Positions 18,025-27,738 are shown, counted from the stretch's first letter. The stretch is DNA of 64,000 nucleotides from Chitinophaga sp. (GCF_019236475.1 NZ_JAFAIX010000004.1:496001-560000), one strand, 5' to 3'. Program-made: numbers and translations. Notes: generated from the sequence alone by a model not told the origin.

Positions 18025-19304
18025 GTATCCTTATCCAGCCAAGACGTTTTCCGCGTATCTTTCGAAAACACATATACCAATAGGGAAATGAAGATACATG
18101 CGGTGACATACCAATAATAACCGGATTCAACTCCCTGTTTTTTAAAGTAAAGGGCCAGTGGTTCCGCGGTTCCCCCGAAAATCGCCACGGTGATCGCGTA
18201 GGGGAAACCCACTCCCAGCGCACGTATCTCCGCAGGAAACAATTCCGCTTTCACCACCGCATTGATAGAAGTATAACCCGTTACAATCAGCAGGGCTGCC
18301 AGGATTAGCCAGAAGGCTTCCCAGGCAGAAGTAGCATGACTCAGCGCGGTAAGAATAGGCACGGTAAAGAGTGTGCCTGCTATGCCGAATGCCGTCAGTA
18401 TTGGTTTTCTGCCGATTTTGTCAGACAACAGTCCAGCGAGGGGCTGTATACATGCGTAGATCAGCATCAGGAAGAAAGTAAGCGTAGTGGCACTTTCAAT
18501 GCTCATTTTTACGGTGTTGACCAGGAATTTCTGCATGTAGGTGGTATACGTATAGAAGGCCACTGTACCGCCCAGCGTAAGGCCTGCCACTATCAATACT
18601 GCTTTAGGATGCTTGGTAAATAGTGCGCGTACCGAGCCTTGCTCTTTGGACTGTTGCTCCTTTTCAAAGGAAGTAGATTCCTGCATGCCTCTCCGAAGAT
18701 ATAATACCGTAATCGCCAGCAATGCCCCAATAAAGAAAGGAATGCGCCATCCCCAGGTATGTAATTCCTCGGGCGTGAGAAACACCTTTTGTAATAATAT
18801 CTGTACCCCAAGCGCCAATAACTGGCCACCGATGAGGGTTACATACTGAAAGCTGGAATAGAAGCCCCTGCGATTGGAAGTAGCTACTTCACTCAAATAG
18901 GTAGCGGAAGTGCCATATTCCCCGCCTACGCTGAGTCCTTGGAGCAAACGGGCCAGGGTCAGTAATACCGGCGCCAACATCCCAACTTGGGCAAAAGAAG
19001 GTGCACAGCAGATCAAAAGGGAGCCGAAAGACATCAATAGTACGGATAATGTCATCGCTGTTTTACGGCCTTGTCTGTCGGCAATACGGCCAAATAACCA
19101 GCCGCCAATGGGTCGCATGAGGAAGCCTACAGCAAAGATGGCGGCGGTATTAAGGAGCTGAGCCGTGTAGCTGCCTTTCGGGAAAAATACAGGTGCAAAG
19201 TACAGGGAAAAGGTAGAGTAGATGTACCAATCGTACCACTCCACCATGTTTCCGGCAGAACCGGTAAGTATGGCTTTAATGCGCCAGGAATCAGGATGCT
19301 TCAT
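18015..19304 (-). CDS. MHS-family MFS proton symporter, KgtP/ProP-like
   Basis: A 429-residue inner-membrane transporter with 12 predicted helices, in the metabolite:H+ symporter subfamily. Diagnostic stretches are GNMVEWYDWYIY in the first helix, MRPIGGWLFGRIADRQGRK in loop 2-3, and LLQGLSVGGEYGTSATYLSE in helix 4. The closest known types carry alpha-ketoglutarate (KgtP) or proline/betaine (ProP). It lacks the long C-terminal coiled coil of ProP, which favours a KgtP-like dicarboxylate role, but the substrate is inferred only. Its end overlaps rpiA by 10 nt. Confidence 0.85.
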   Translation of the reverse strand: MKHPDSWRIKAILTGSAGNMVEWYDWYIYSTFSLYFAPVFFPKGSYTAQLLNTAAIFAVGFLMRPIGGWLFGRIADRQGRKTAMTLSVLLMSFGSLLICCAPSFAQVGMLAPVLLTLARLLQGLSVGGEYGTSATYLSEVATSNRRGFYSSFQYVTLIGGQLLALGVQILLQKVFLTPEELHTWGWRIPFFIGALLAITVLYLRRGMQESTSFEKEQQSKEQGSVRALFTKHPKAVLIVAGLTLGGTVAFYTYTTYMQKFLVNTVKMSIESATTLTFFLMLIYACIQPLAGLLSDKIGRKPILTAFGIAGTLFTVPILTALSHATSAWEAFWLILAALLIVTGYTSINAVVKAELFPAEIRALGVGFPYAITVAIFGGTAEPLALYFKKQGVESGYYWYVTACIFISLLVYVFSKDTRKTSWLDKDTQS

Positions 19305-19400
19305 ATATCCCGCTAAAATATATTTTAAACCGCATAAATAATTGGATCAAACAGGGGATGTTAAAAAAGAAAAAAATTAGGATGGTAATTAGATATGACC

Positions 19401-19408
19401 TATCTTCG
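19401..19408 (+). promoter_or_regulatory. Possible -7 box of the cold-shock gene with a long leader
   Basis: TATCTTCG is a one-base variant of TAnnTTTG. If used, the mRNA leader would be about 138 nt, a typical length for cold-shock gene leaders. The rest of the 247-nt spacer shows no gene. Confidence 0.3.
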
Positions 19409-19551
19409 TCAGGCTTCTTAAGAATATGGTATTTCAATTCTGTTCGTAATCTTCACTTTTTACATTCAGCTTTCTTACTTTTTTCTTCTAGGTGCACAGC
19501 GAGCCGGCTGTAACATGGCGAGAATATATTAACTTTTTAAAAATTTATTAA

Positions 19552-19743
19552 ATGCAAACAGGTGTTGTAAAATTTTTTAATGAAACTAAAGGTTTTGGCT
19601 TCATTAAAATCGAAGGTACGAATCAAGAAATCTTTGTTCACGTATCTGGTATTAAAGAAAGCATCGGCGAGAATGACCGCGTAGTATTCGACGTGGAAGA
19701 AGGCAGAAAAGGCCCGAATGCTGTTAACGTAAGATTAGCATAA
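19552..19743 (+). CDS. Cold-shock domain protein (CspA family)
   Basis: A 63-residue single cold-shock domain. The RNA-binding motifs are intact: RNP1 KGFGFI at about residues 13-18 and RNP2 IFVHVS at about 27-32. The protein binds single-stranded RNA and DNA and acts as an RNA chaperone. The leader before the ATG is long and A/T-rich, which fits temperature-dependent control as in other csp genes. It is monocistronic and ends at a strong terminator. Confidence 0.95.
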   Translation: MQTGVVKFFNETKGFGFIKIEGTNQEIFVHVSGIKESIGENDRVVFDVEEGRKGPNAVNVRLA

Positions 19744-19775
19744 CATTATTTCAGATAATAGTTTTGTCACTTAAG

Positions 19776-19807
19776 AAAAAGACCTGCTGAAAAGCGGGTC
19801 TTTTTTT
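19776..19807 (+). terminator. Rho-independent terminator of the cold-shock gene
   Basis: Stem 19776-19788 with 19793-19805 (core AGACCTGCT/AGCGGGTCT, one G-T pair), loop GAAA, followed by a T run. Confidence 0.88.
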
Positions 19808-19924
19808 ATGCCTATACTGGATGTTTCCTAGATTCCCGGAAAAATAATCCCGCTTTTATTAACTTGGCAGGATATGAAATGCTAGTCTCCACAAGATCAA
19901 AATAAGACCCAATTATCACCACGT

Positions 19925-21091
19925 ATGAACAGGCGCAACCTGATTACATTATTACTGCTCTGCTGCCATCTGCTAACGTTTGCACAGCAGCCTTCGGCCA
20001 TCGTCTATAAAAGTGACACGGAAGGATTTAAGAGTTTTCGTATACCCGCCATCGTAAGTATGCCAGATGGCACTTTGCTGGCTTTCGCAGAAGGAAGGGT
20101 ACAACATGCCGGGGATTTCGGGGATATTAAAATCGTTCTGAAAACCAGCAAGGATAACGGCGCTACCTGGTCTTCTCTGCAGGTAGTGGCGGAAAATGAT
20201 TCCCTTCAGGCAGGGAATCCAGCCCCTGTAGTGGATCTCACAGATCCAGCATATCCGAAAGGACGCATATTCCTGTTTTACAATACAGGCAATAATCAAG
20301 AAGGGGAAATTCGCAAAGGACACGGACTGCGGGAAGTATGGTACGTTACCAGTACAGATGGCGGCACTTCCTGGTCGGCACCAGTGAATATCACCACGCA
20401 AGTACATCGGCCTAAGCAGCCCCAGGTAAATCCAGCCTATCATTTCCCGGAAGACTGGCGCAGCTATGCTAATACACCCGGTCATGCCATGCAGTTCAGC
20501 AAAGGGAAATATCGCGGACGCATATACGTTGCGGCCAATCACTCTGTCGGTAATCCGCAAGTAGACTTTACAGATTATGCAGCACACGGCTTCTATACCG
20601 ATGATCATGGGAAAACTTTCCAGTTGAGCGCAACCGTACCAGTACCCGGTTCTAATGAATGTACCGCGGCAGAACTCAGTGGAGGCCGACTCCTATTGAA
20701 TGCCCGCAATCAGCAAGGAGATAAACGTATGCGCATTGTGGCCATCAGTAACGACGGTGGCGCCACCTGGAACAGTACCACCTATGACAATCGTTTGCCG
20801 GATCCAGTATGCGAAGGAAGTATCCTGAACATCGGTTGGAAAAAAGGGAAAGCCATACTGGCATTTTCCAATGCGGCAGACACCGTTCAGAGAAATCATC
20901 TCACTATTCGTATCAGCAGTCCCGACGCAAAAGATTGGCCAGTGGCTATTCCAGTAGCTGCTACAGATAAGAAAGGGGATTACACAGCTTACTCCGATTT
21001 AGTGTTGACGATGAATAAGCGTATAGGCATATTGTATGAGAAAAATGGATATAATGAAATTGTATTCGAAGCTGTAAATATTCCACGATGA
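19925..21091 (+). CDS. Exo-alpha-sialidase (GH33)
   Basis: A 388-residue secreted glycosidase with signal peptide MNRRNLITLLLLCCHLLTFAQ. F38-R-I-P carries the first arginine of the catalytic triad. Three Asp boxes mark the six-bladed propeller: SKDNGATW (75-82), STDGGTSW (143-150) and SNDGGATW (275-282). The catalytic glutamate is expected in PVCEGSI. It would release terminal sialic acids from glycans. Its stop overlaps the start of the sialate O-acetylesterase gene (ATGA), so the two are one transcript. No sialic-acid transporter or lyase is nearby. Confidence 0.92.
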   Translation: MNRRNLITLLLLCCHLLTFAQQPSAIVYKSDTEGFKSFRIPAIVSMPDGTLLAFAEGRVQHAGDFGDIKIVLKTSKDNGATWSSLQVVAENDSLQAGNPAPVVDLTDPAYPKGRIFLFYNTGNNQEGEIRKGHGLREVWYVTSTDGGTSWSAPVNITTQVHRPKQPQVNPAYHFPEDWRSYANTPGHAMQFSKGKYRGRIYVAANHSVGNPQVDFTDYAAHGFYTDDHGKTFQLSATVPVPGSNECTAAELSGGRLLLNARNQQGDKRMRIVAISNDGGATWNSTTYDNRLPDPVCEGSILNIGWKKGKAILAFSNAADTVQRNHLTIRISSPDAKDWPVAIPVAATDKKGDYTAYSDLVLTMNKRIGILYEKNGYNEIVFEAVNIPR

Positions 21092-22614
21092 AATGGTCGT
21101 TATTAATCTGTTTATTGTTGCCATGCCAAGCATTAAAGGCAACCACATTTTCAGACAGTACAATTTCCCCAAAGCTGCAACTATCGCACTTCTTCACGGA
21201 TCATATGGTGCTTCAGCGCAACCAGCCCATATCGGTGTTTGGTAGGGCAGAAGCGGATAAAGGCATCCGTGTCTCCCTGGGAAATAAAACAGTACATACT
21301 ACCGCCGGAGCAGATGGCAACTGGAAAGCGATCTTGCCACCTATGAAAGCAGATACTATTCCACAAATATTGATCGTGCAAACGAAGGCTGAAAAAATCA
21401 GTTGTAATGATGTATTAGTAGGAGATGTATGGGTTTGCGCAGGTCAGTCCAATATGGAATTTTCTTTATGGGGAGATGACCATGCCACGGAAGCCTATGC
21501 CACCGCACAACGACCGTATCTGCGCTTATTACAGGAAAACAGACAAGTATCTGCCTTTAACCCTGGGGATACGATTTATCTGCATCCAGAAAATTATTTC
21601 CGCGGCAACTGGCAGCGATCTGATAGTAACAGCGCACGCGTTTTTTCAGCGGTAGGTTATTATTTCGGGGCACGTATTCAACAGGAAACAGGTGTACCAA
21701 TCGGTCTTATTAATGTGGCGGTGGGCGGTAGTCCTACGGAAGCATGGATTAGGCCAGATGTAGGGCGAAAAGTGGCTGCAGTGGCTTCCCTCTTTCATGG
21801 CGACTGGCTACAAAATCCAGGCATGGAGCCCTGGTGCGTCGAACAAGGCCACAATAATCTCGATCCTTTGCTGAAACAGGGAATAAAACCGCCATCCAAT
21901 GAACTGGGCTACCGGCATCCTTTTCAGCCGGGATTCCTCTACGATGCAGCCATAGCAAGCCTTTCACAACTGGCAATAAAAGGAATTATTTGGTATCAGG
22001 GAGAAAGTAATGCCCTCAATAAAAAAAGGATGGAGCAGCATGAACAACTGTTCCCTTTACTGGTGGCCGACTGGCGTCGGCAGTGGCATTCGCCAGAACT
22101 ACCTTTTTATTTCTGCCAGATATCATCCATCAGTACAGAAAAAGGCTACAAATCAGAGAACTGGCCTGCCTTTCGGGATGGCCAACGCAGAATGGCAGAT
22201 AGTATTCCTTTCTCTGGAATGGCCGTGACTTCTGATGTAGGACATCTTACAGATGTGCATCCCCGCGATAAACGTACAGTAGGAGAGCGGTTGGCAAAAG
22301 TGGCATTGCATAAAACGTATCATTTGCCAGTGGATTATAAAGGACCTGCGCCTGTAAAATCATTCCTACAGGGAGATACAGCGGTTTTGCAGTATGATGC
22401 AAAAGAGAAAATTGCAACCGCCGGAAATCAATCACTGCATGGATTTTCTTTGGAAGATGGAAAAGAAATTCCTGCGGTGATAGATGGTAATGTTATTAAA
22501 GTAAGGATTCCTTCCGGTGCGCATTTTGTGTATTATGGCTGGCAGCCGTATTCAGTGGGTAACTTGGTAAATGGCGCAGGATTACCAGCATCGAGTATGC
22601 GTATTGCCTTGTAG
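21088..22614 (+). CDS. Sialate O-acetylesterase (SGNH family)
   Basis: A 508-residue exported esterase that removes O-acetyl groups from sialic acids so that a sialidase can act. It has the signal peptide MKWSLLICLLLPCQALKATT. The catalytic serine block is VCAGQSNMEF at about 114, then VAVGGSPTEAW, GIIWYQGESNA at about 300, and the catalytic histidine in DVHPRDKR at about 390. It is translationally coupled to the sialidase by an ATGA overlap. The length suits the family. Other SGNH carbohydrate esterases are the main alternative, but the sialidase neighbour argues for sialate. Confidence 0.9.
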   Translation: MKWSLLICLLLPCQALKATTFSDSTISPKLQLSHFFTDHMVLQRNQPISVFGRAEADKGIRVSLGNKTVHTTAGADGNWKAILPPMKADTIPQILIVQTKAEKISCNDVLVGDVWVCAGQSNMEFSLWGDDHATEAYATAQRPYLRLLQENRQVSAFNPGDTIYLHPENYFRGNWQRSDSNSARVFSAVGYYFGARIQQETGVPIGLINVAVGGSPTEAWIRPDVGRKVAAVASLFHGDWLQNPGMEPWCVEQGHNNLDPLLKQGIKPPSNELGYRHPFQPGFLYDAAIASLSQLAIKGIIWYQGESNALNKKRMEQHEQLFPLLVADWRRQWHSPELPFYFCQISSISTEKGYKSENWPAFRDGQRRMADSIPFSGMAVTSDVGHLTDVHPRDKRTVGERLAKVALHKTYHLPVDYKGPAPVKSFLQGDTAVLQYDAKEKIATAGNQSLHGFSLEDGKEIPAVIDGNVIKVRIPSGAHFVYYGWQPYSVGNLVNGAGLPASSMRIAL

Positions 22615-22638
22615 ATTGTCATCTTAAATAAATGCAAA

Positions 22639-22676
22639 AAAGAGACTGTTTTCAACGTAATGGAGGCAGTCTCTTT
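22639..22676 (+). terminator. Terminator of the sialidase operon
   Basis: A 10-bp stem AAAGAGACTG/CAGTCTCTTT (22639-22648 with 22667-22676) with an 18-nt loop, 24 nt after the stop codon. Confidence 0.7.
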
Positions 22677-22792
22677 CTATTTAGAGGAAAATCAAATCTA
22701 TAATCGAAATATGTAATCTTTTTATATTGCATTTCGGGATGGCTTGCAATTGATAGCTTCCCGGTGTAATTTTATATTTTAATTCACTATCC

Positions 22793-24370
22793 ATGCTCGA
22801 ACATTTCCCCTTTTATCTGGCGATCATTGTACTCATTGTATTACTCATCATGCTGAGTAATCGTATAAAGGTGGCCTATCCTGTATTGCTGGTGCTGGCG
22901 GGACTAGCCGTCAGTTTTATCCCTGGTATACCCGTTCTCAAAATTGATCCGGAACTCATTTTTATCATATTTCTTCCACCATTGCTCTATGAAGCAGCAT
23001 GGGCTAACTCCTGGAAAGAAATCTGGCACTGGAGAAGGATTATTGGCAGCTTTGCGTTTGTAGTCGTTTTCCTGACGGCTATTTCAGTAGCGCTGGTGGC
23101 CAATGCTTTTATCCCCGGTTTCTCGCTGGCCATGGGCTTTTTGCTGGGAGGTATCGTTTCTCCCCCAGATGCGGTGAGTGCCAACGCTATCTTGAAGTTT
23201 GTAAAAGTGCCCAAAAGAATGTCGTCTATCCTGGAAGGGGAAAGTCTACTCAACGACGCGTCTTCCCTGATCATCATGCGCTTTGCCATGGTAGCCGTAG
23301 GTACTGGACAATTCATCTGGTACCAGGCTGCTGCCAGCTTTATCTGGATGGTAGGCGGCGGCATAGTAATAGGACTGCTGATAGGGCTGATCTTCAAAAA
23401 AGCGCATAAATGGCTGCCCACAGACGTAAACATGGACATCATTCTTACGCTGGTTACGCCTTATGCCATGTACATAGGTGCAGAAGCAGCCCATGCCTCT
23501 GGCGTACTGGCAGTAGTAAGTGGGGGATTGTACCTTTCTACGCACAGACATCTTTTCTTAAGTGGGTCTTCCCGATTAAGAGGTGAAAACGTTTGGCAAA
23601 GTCTCGTTTTTCTGTTGAATGGACTGGTGTTTATTCTCATAGGCCTCGATCTGCCTGAAATTACCGCCGGCTTAAAGCAGGAAGGTATCAGCTTCTATCA
23701 GGCTACCGGCTATGGTCTGTTAATCACAGCAGTACTCATTGTTGGAAGATTACTGTCTGCTTATGGATCACTAATCATTACCAAAATAGCCAGCAATTTT
23801 ATTACAGTAGCGGATAAAAATCCAGGTAATCAAGCACCTTTGCTGATGGGCTGGACCGGGATGCGTGGTGTGGTATCCCTGGCAGCGGCACTGTCTATTC
23901 CCGTAGCCTTCGACAATGGTCAGATTTTTCCACAACGGAACCTGATCCTCTACATCACCTTCATTGTGATCCTTGTAACGCTGGTGCTTCAGGGATTAAC
24001 ATTGCCTGCACTAATCAGAAAAGTTAAACTACCTGAATTTCATGATCACCTTCCGGAAGAAGAAACGGAAACCCTCCTCCGGGAAGAACTGGCTACTGTT
24101 TCGCTGGATTACCTGAAGCAGTATCACGCCGATGATCTGGAGCAAAGTTTTCACCTGCGAAAGTTGGCTAGTCACTGGCAGAACCAACTCAATTCAGATG
24201 AACCGGGCACTGTACCTGAACAAGTGAAATTTGCGTATAAAAATATACTGGAACAACAGCGACAACTGCTGATAGAGAAGAATAGAAACGAGGAACGGAT
24301 AAATGAAGAAATCATCCGGAAGTTCCTGCATCGTATAGATCTGGATGAAGAAAAATTAAACCTGGAATAG
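22793..24370 (+). CDS. CPA1-family Na+/H+ antiporter
   Basis: A 525-residue inner-membrane exchanger. About 12 helices cover residues 5-410, followed by a charged cytoplasmic tail with heptad-like stretches to the end. The family core motifs are IVSPPDAVSANAI at about 122 and EGESLLNDASSLI, whose Asn-Asp pair (about residue 154) binds the cation. GWTGMRGVVSLAAALSIP near 355 is also characteristic. It belongs with the YjcE/NhaP-like bacterial sodium/proton antiporters used in pH and salt balance. Monocistronic, with the copy C hairpin behind it. Confidence 0.9.
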   Translation: MLEHFPFYLAIIVLIVLLIMLSNRIKVAYPVLLVLAGLAVSFIPGIPVLKIDPELIFIIFLPPLLYEAAWANSWKEIWHWRRIIGSFAFVVVFLTAISVALVANAFIPGFSLAMGFLLGGIVSPPDAVSANAILKFVKVPKRMSSILEGESLLNDASSLIIMRFAMVAVGTGQFIWYQAAASFIWMVGGGIVIGLLIGLIFKKAHKWLPTDVNMDIILTLVTPYAMYIGAEAAHASGVLAVVSGGLYLSTHRHLFLSGSSRLRGENVWQSLVFLLNGLVFILIGLDLPEITAGLKQEGISFYQATGYGLLITAVLIVGRLLSAYGSLIITKIASNFITVADKNPGNQAPLLMGWTGMRGVVSLAAALSIPVAFDNGQIFPQRNLILYITFIVILVTLVLQGLTLPALIRKVKLPEFHDHLPEEETETLLREELATVSLDYLKQYHADDLEQSFHLRKLASHWQNQLNSDEPGTVPEQVKFAYKNILEQQRQLLIEKNRNEERINEEIIRKFLHRIDLDEEKLNLE

Positions 24371-24404
24371 CCAATACGGAACAATAAAAGAAGACAAAAT
24401 GCTG

Positions 24405-24441
24405 TTTCGAGGTCCCTGCCCATCAGGCAGGGACCTCGAAA
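24405..24441. terminator. Long perfect hairpin between convergent genes (repeat family copy C)
   Basis: A perfect 16-bp stem (24405-24420 with 24426-24441) with loop CATCA. Its core CCCTGCC/GGCAGGG is the one found in copies A and B near 1373 and 14724, and it also lies after a gene end. It can serve both converging transcripts. Confidence 0.75.
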
Positions 24442-24467
24442 TAAAAGATAAAAAAGGCGGAATTGAT

Positions 24468-25424
24468 CTATTTCTTATCTCCCTGCATCCATACTACCTT
24501 CTGCACACTATTGTGTTGCTGGCCGATAATGTCCGCATAGAGTTCAGGTCTTCTTGCCTGGCGATACCTGTATCCACCGGATTTTTGCAGCTTTTCGCGG
24601 GTCAATGTAGCGGTTACCACTTCATCACCCAGCTTACGGCATTCTGTCAGCACATCTCCGAATGGATCTATGATCATAGAGCAGCCGTTTTTCAACTGGT
24701 CGTCGTCCATGCCGATAGGGTTGGAGAACACAGCGTAGATACCATTATCATAAGCGCGTGCTGGCAGCCATTTCATGAGCCAGGAGCGTCCTTTCATGCT
24801 GTCAAATTCTAATCGCAGTGGGGTAGGGTTGGTATCCCTTTTCTCCCAGAGTGCGGCATCTACGAAACCTGCGCCCGGACGCGGACTAGGGGTACACATG
24901 GTTACATGTGGCATGAAAATGATATCTGCACCCAGGAGGGCTGTTGCGCGTACATTTTCTACCACATTGTTATCGTAGCAGATGAGGATGCCACATTTCC
25001 AGCCATGCAGGTCAAACACTACGTATTCGTTGCCTGGTTGCAGATGTGGGTTAATGAATGGGTGTAACTTGCGGTATTTGGCCACCAGTCCATTTTTATC
25101 TACACAAACGTAGGCTTTGAACAGTTGATTGGCTTCATCTTTTTCGAAGAGTCCTGCTAGGATGCTGATATTGTTTTCAGCAGCAATGGCGGTCAGTTGA
25201 CGGATAGAAGGCCCGTCAGGAATGGGTTCTGCAATTTCCAGCATTTGGGCTTCGCTGAGATTTCTGGCAAAAGTATAGCCAGTGATACTACATTCATGAA
25301 AGGCTACTACTTGTGCGCCGTCTGCGGCGGCGGCTTTGGAAAGTTCTCTGATTCTTCCGAGGTTATACGCTTTATCGTTGCTGCGGTTCTCAAACTGAGC
25401 GGTGGCTACTTTAATTGTTTCCAT
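24468..25424 (-). CDS. Nitrilase-superfamily carbon-nitrogen hydrolase
   Basis: A 318-residue cytoplasmic amidase taken from the ATG at 25424 (METIKVATAQFENRS, the usual family start); a longer open frame to 25949 runs antisense through the helicase gene and is rejected. The catalytic triad is visible as E44 (FHECSITGY), K119 (KYRKLHPF) and C149 (LICYDNN). The class includes omega-amidase, N-carbamoyl amidases and aliphatic amidases. The second conserved block GADIIFMPHVT is present. The substrate is not clear. It is transcribed away from the helicase gene across an 88-nt spacer. Confidence 0.88.
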   Translation of the reverse strand: METIKVATAQFENRSNDKAYNLGRIRELSKAAAADGAQVVAFHECSITGYTFARNLSEAQMLEIAEPIPDGPSIRQLTAIAAENNISILAGLFEKDEANQLFKAYVCVDKNGLVAKYRKLHPFINPHLQPGNEYVVFDLHGWKCGILICYDNNVVENVRATALLGADIIFMPHVTMCTPSPRPGAGFVDAALWEKRDTNPTPLRLEFDSMKGRSWLMKWLPARAYDNGIYAVFSNPIGMDDDQLKNGCSMIIDPFGDVLTECRKLGDEVVTATLTREKLQKSGGYRYRQARRPELYADIIGQQHNSVQKVVWMQGDKK

Positions 25425-25512
25425 AAAATAATATCTTAGATACGAAGATAACCCTCTAGGGCAAAAAGTCATGTTAAAAATCCCTATATTCGCAGTTTCA
25501 ATTTTATAGGAG

Positions 25513-27738
25513 ATGGCCCAACCAGATAGCGCAAATGTCGTCTTTAACCTGGCGGCAGATTTTGTTAACCAGACTAACCGCCACATCTTTCTTACTGGAA
25601 AGGCAGGAACGGGGAAGACCACATTTCTGAAATATATCAAGGAACATACCCGCAAGAATACAGTGATCGTAGCACCTACCGGTGTAGCGGCCATTAATGC
25701 AGGCGGCGTAACCATGCACTCTTTTTTCCAATTGCCATTCGGGCCTTTTGTGCCTGGAACTAAGCGTGGATTTACAGATGATATTGTCAGTAGTACAGAC
25801 AGACATTCCCTTTTCCGAAATATTCGCTTTACAAACGATAAGAAAGCACTGTTGCAAGAGCTGGAACTGCTCATCATTGATGAGGTGAGTATGGTGCGAT
25901 GTGATATGCTGGATGCGATGGACGCGATTTTGCGCCATTTCCGGAACAAGCCACTGCTACCATTTGGCGGTGTACAGGTACTGTTTATCGGAGATTTGTA
26001 CCAGTTGCCACCAGTGATTCCAGAAGATGAATGGACTTTGTTGTCGCAGTACTACAATTCCCCTTTCTTCTTCGATGCCAAAGCCATCGAACAACAACCG
26101 CCGATATACATTGAGCTGAAAAAAATCTATCGTCAGAATGAACAGGAATTCATTGATATCCTGAACAGGATTCGTAATGATCAAGTGGAAGGCGAAGATT
26201 TACAGCTCCTGAATAAATATTATCGTCCTGAATTCAAAGGGAATGATGAGGATGAATTTATCGTACTGACCACGCATAACCGCAAGGCAGATGATATCAA
26301 TGCTTCCAGGCTGGCAGCTATGCCAGGGAAGCTGCATCGCTTCGAAGGAAAAATTGAAGGTGATTTCAGTGATAAAGCATTGCCTACGGAGTTGGTGCTG
26401 CAATTGAAGATAGGGGCGCAGGTAATGTTCCTCAAAAACGATATTGCACAGCCACGTAGATATTACAACGGTAAAATTGCCACGGTAACGGAGATCGATG
26501 AAGATGAAATTACCCTGCTACTTTCCGGATCTCATGAGGAAATGAAGCTGGGGAAAGAAACCTGGAGAAATATCCGCTATCACTTTAATGCCGATGAAAA
26601 CAGCATAGAAGAAGAGGAAATCGGCAGTTTCACTCAGTTCCCGATTCGCTTGGCCTGGGCTATTACGATTCATAAAAGCCAGGGGCTTACCTTCGAAAGG
26701 GCTATCATCGATGCCGGTTATGCCTTTGCTCCCGGTCAGGTATACGTTGCGCTGAGCCGTTGTACCTCGCTAGACGGACTGGTACTGCATTCCCGCATTG
26801 GTTTCGGCAGTATTAAAACAGATCCACGCGTCATTGAGTTTGCAAGGCAAGAGAGTGAACCAAATGAAATGGTAGTGCTGCTGGAGATGGAGCGTAAGAA
26901 GTACCAAGCGTCTCACCTACTGCATTTATTCGACTGGTATAAAATGCAGGCATTGATAAAATCACATGCCATTTGGATAGAGGACAAGAAAATTCCTGAT
27001 TTTGATGCCGCGCTCAAAATCACCCGTTATCTCTCCAGCGTGATTGTGCAACAGGCCGAAGTGGCCGCCAGGTTTACCGTACAGTTGAACCAACTACTCG
27101 ATGTTGTTGCACAGACCGGCGAAACAGAGCAGTTGGAAGAACGTATCACCAAGGCAGTAGGCTATTTTACCAAGAGCATATACGAAGAAATGATTGTTCC
27201 CCTGCGGGAACACATAGAAGAAGTGAAGAAAGCCAAAGCAAAGAAATACCATTTGCAACTGATGTCGCTCGAATCTGATTTCTGGCTAAAACTGCAACAG
27301 GTATGGGAATGCGCTTATGGCGATATCCAGTTCAATAAAGGATTAACAGACTATCTGGCCAAACGTACCGGCACAGATGCACCCGTTGCCCTGCCAGCTA
27401 AGGCCAAAGGAAAGGTGGAAAAAGGAAGCAGCAGGAGAGGCTCTTTGGAATTATTCCTGGGAGGTAAGACTATCGAGGAGATAGCCACTGCTCGTAACCT
27501 CGCTGCCAGCACCATAGAAAGCCATTTGGCCCAATGCGTGGAAGCCGGTGAGCTGGAGCTGGAGAAATTCGTTCCGGAAGGCATTGTAAAGCTCATTATG
27601 AACCATATCCGGGACCTAGGAGCAACCGCCGCGGGGCCTATAAAGGAACGTACCGGAGATGCCGCTACTTTCGCCCAAATACGAGCAGTACAGGGCTGGC
27701 TGCAACGCAAGCAGCGCGAAGAAACCCTTCAAGAATAA
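25513..27738 (+). CDS. PIF1-like superfamily 1B helicase with C-terminal helix-turn-helix domain
   Basis: A 741-residue DNA helicase. Walker A is G29KAGTGKTT37, followed by VAPTGVAAINAGG (motif Ia). Walker B is LLIIDEVSM (D at about 122). The C-terminal motor motifs include RLAWAITIHKSQGLTFERAI and VYVALSRCTSLDGL. This resembles PIF1/RecD2-type 5'-3' helicases. Residues after about 640 carry a helicase-associated helix-turn-helix (LGGKTIEEIATARNLAASTIESHL), seen also at the C terminus of some RecQ proteins. A role in replication-fork or recombination maintenance is expected. AGGAG lies directly against the ATG, too close to be a useful ribosome-binding site. Confidence 0.88.
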   Translation: MAQPDSANVVFNLAADFVNQTNRHIFLTGKAGTGKTTFLKYIKEHTRKNTVIVAPTGVAAINAGGVTMHSFFQLPFGPFVPGTKRGFTDDIVSSTDRHSLFRNIRFTNDKKALLQELELLIIDEVSMVRCDMLDAMDAILRHFRNKPLLPFGGVQVLFIGDLYQLPPVIPEDEWTLLSQYYNSPFFFDAKAIEQQPPIYIELKKIYRQNEQEFIDILNRIRNDQVEGEDLQLLNKYYRPEFKGNDEDEFIVLTTHNRKADDINASRLAAMPGKLHRFEGKIEGDFSDKALPTELVLQLKIGAQVMFLKNDIAQPRRYYNGKIATVTEIDEDEITLLLSGSHEEMKLGKETWRNIRYHFNADENSIEEEEIGSFTQFPIRLAWAITIHKSQGLTFERAIIDAGYAFAPGQVYVALSRCTSLDGLVLHSRIGFGSIKTDPRVIEFARQESEPNEMVVLLEMERKKYQASHLLHLFDWYKMQALIKSHAIWIEDKKIPDFDAALKITRYLSSVIVQQAEVAARFTVQLNQLLDVVAQTGETEQLEERITKAVGYFTKSIYEEMIVPLREHIEEVKKAKAKKYHLQLMSLESDFWLKLQQVWECAYGDIQFNKGLTDYLAKRTGTDAPVALPAKAKGKVEKGSSRRGSLELFLGGKTIEEIATARNLAASTIESHLAQCVEAGELELEKFVPEGIVKLIMNHIRDLGATAAGPIKERTGDAATFAQIRAVQGWLQRKQREETLQE

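Noticed and set aside
25508..25512. AGGAG as a strong Shine-Dalgarno site for the helicase
   Set aside because: It touches the ATG with no spacer, so it cannot pair usefully with the ribosome.
25425..25949. Long N-terminal extension of the nitrilase-family gene
   Set aside because: It runs antisense through the helicase gene; the family start is the ATG at 25424.
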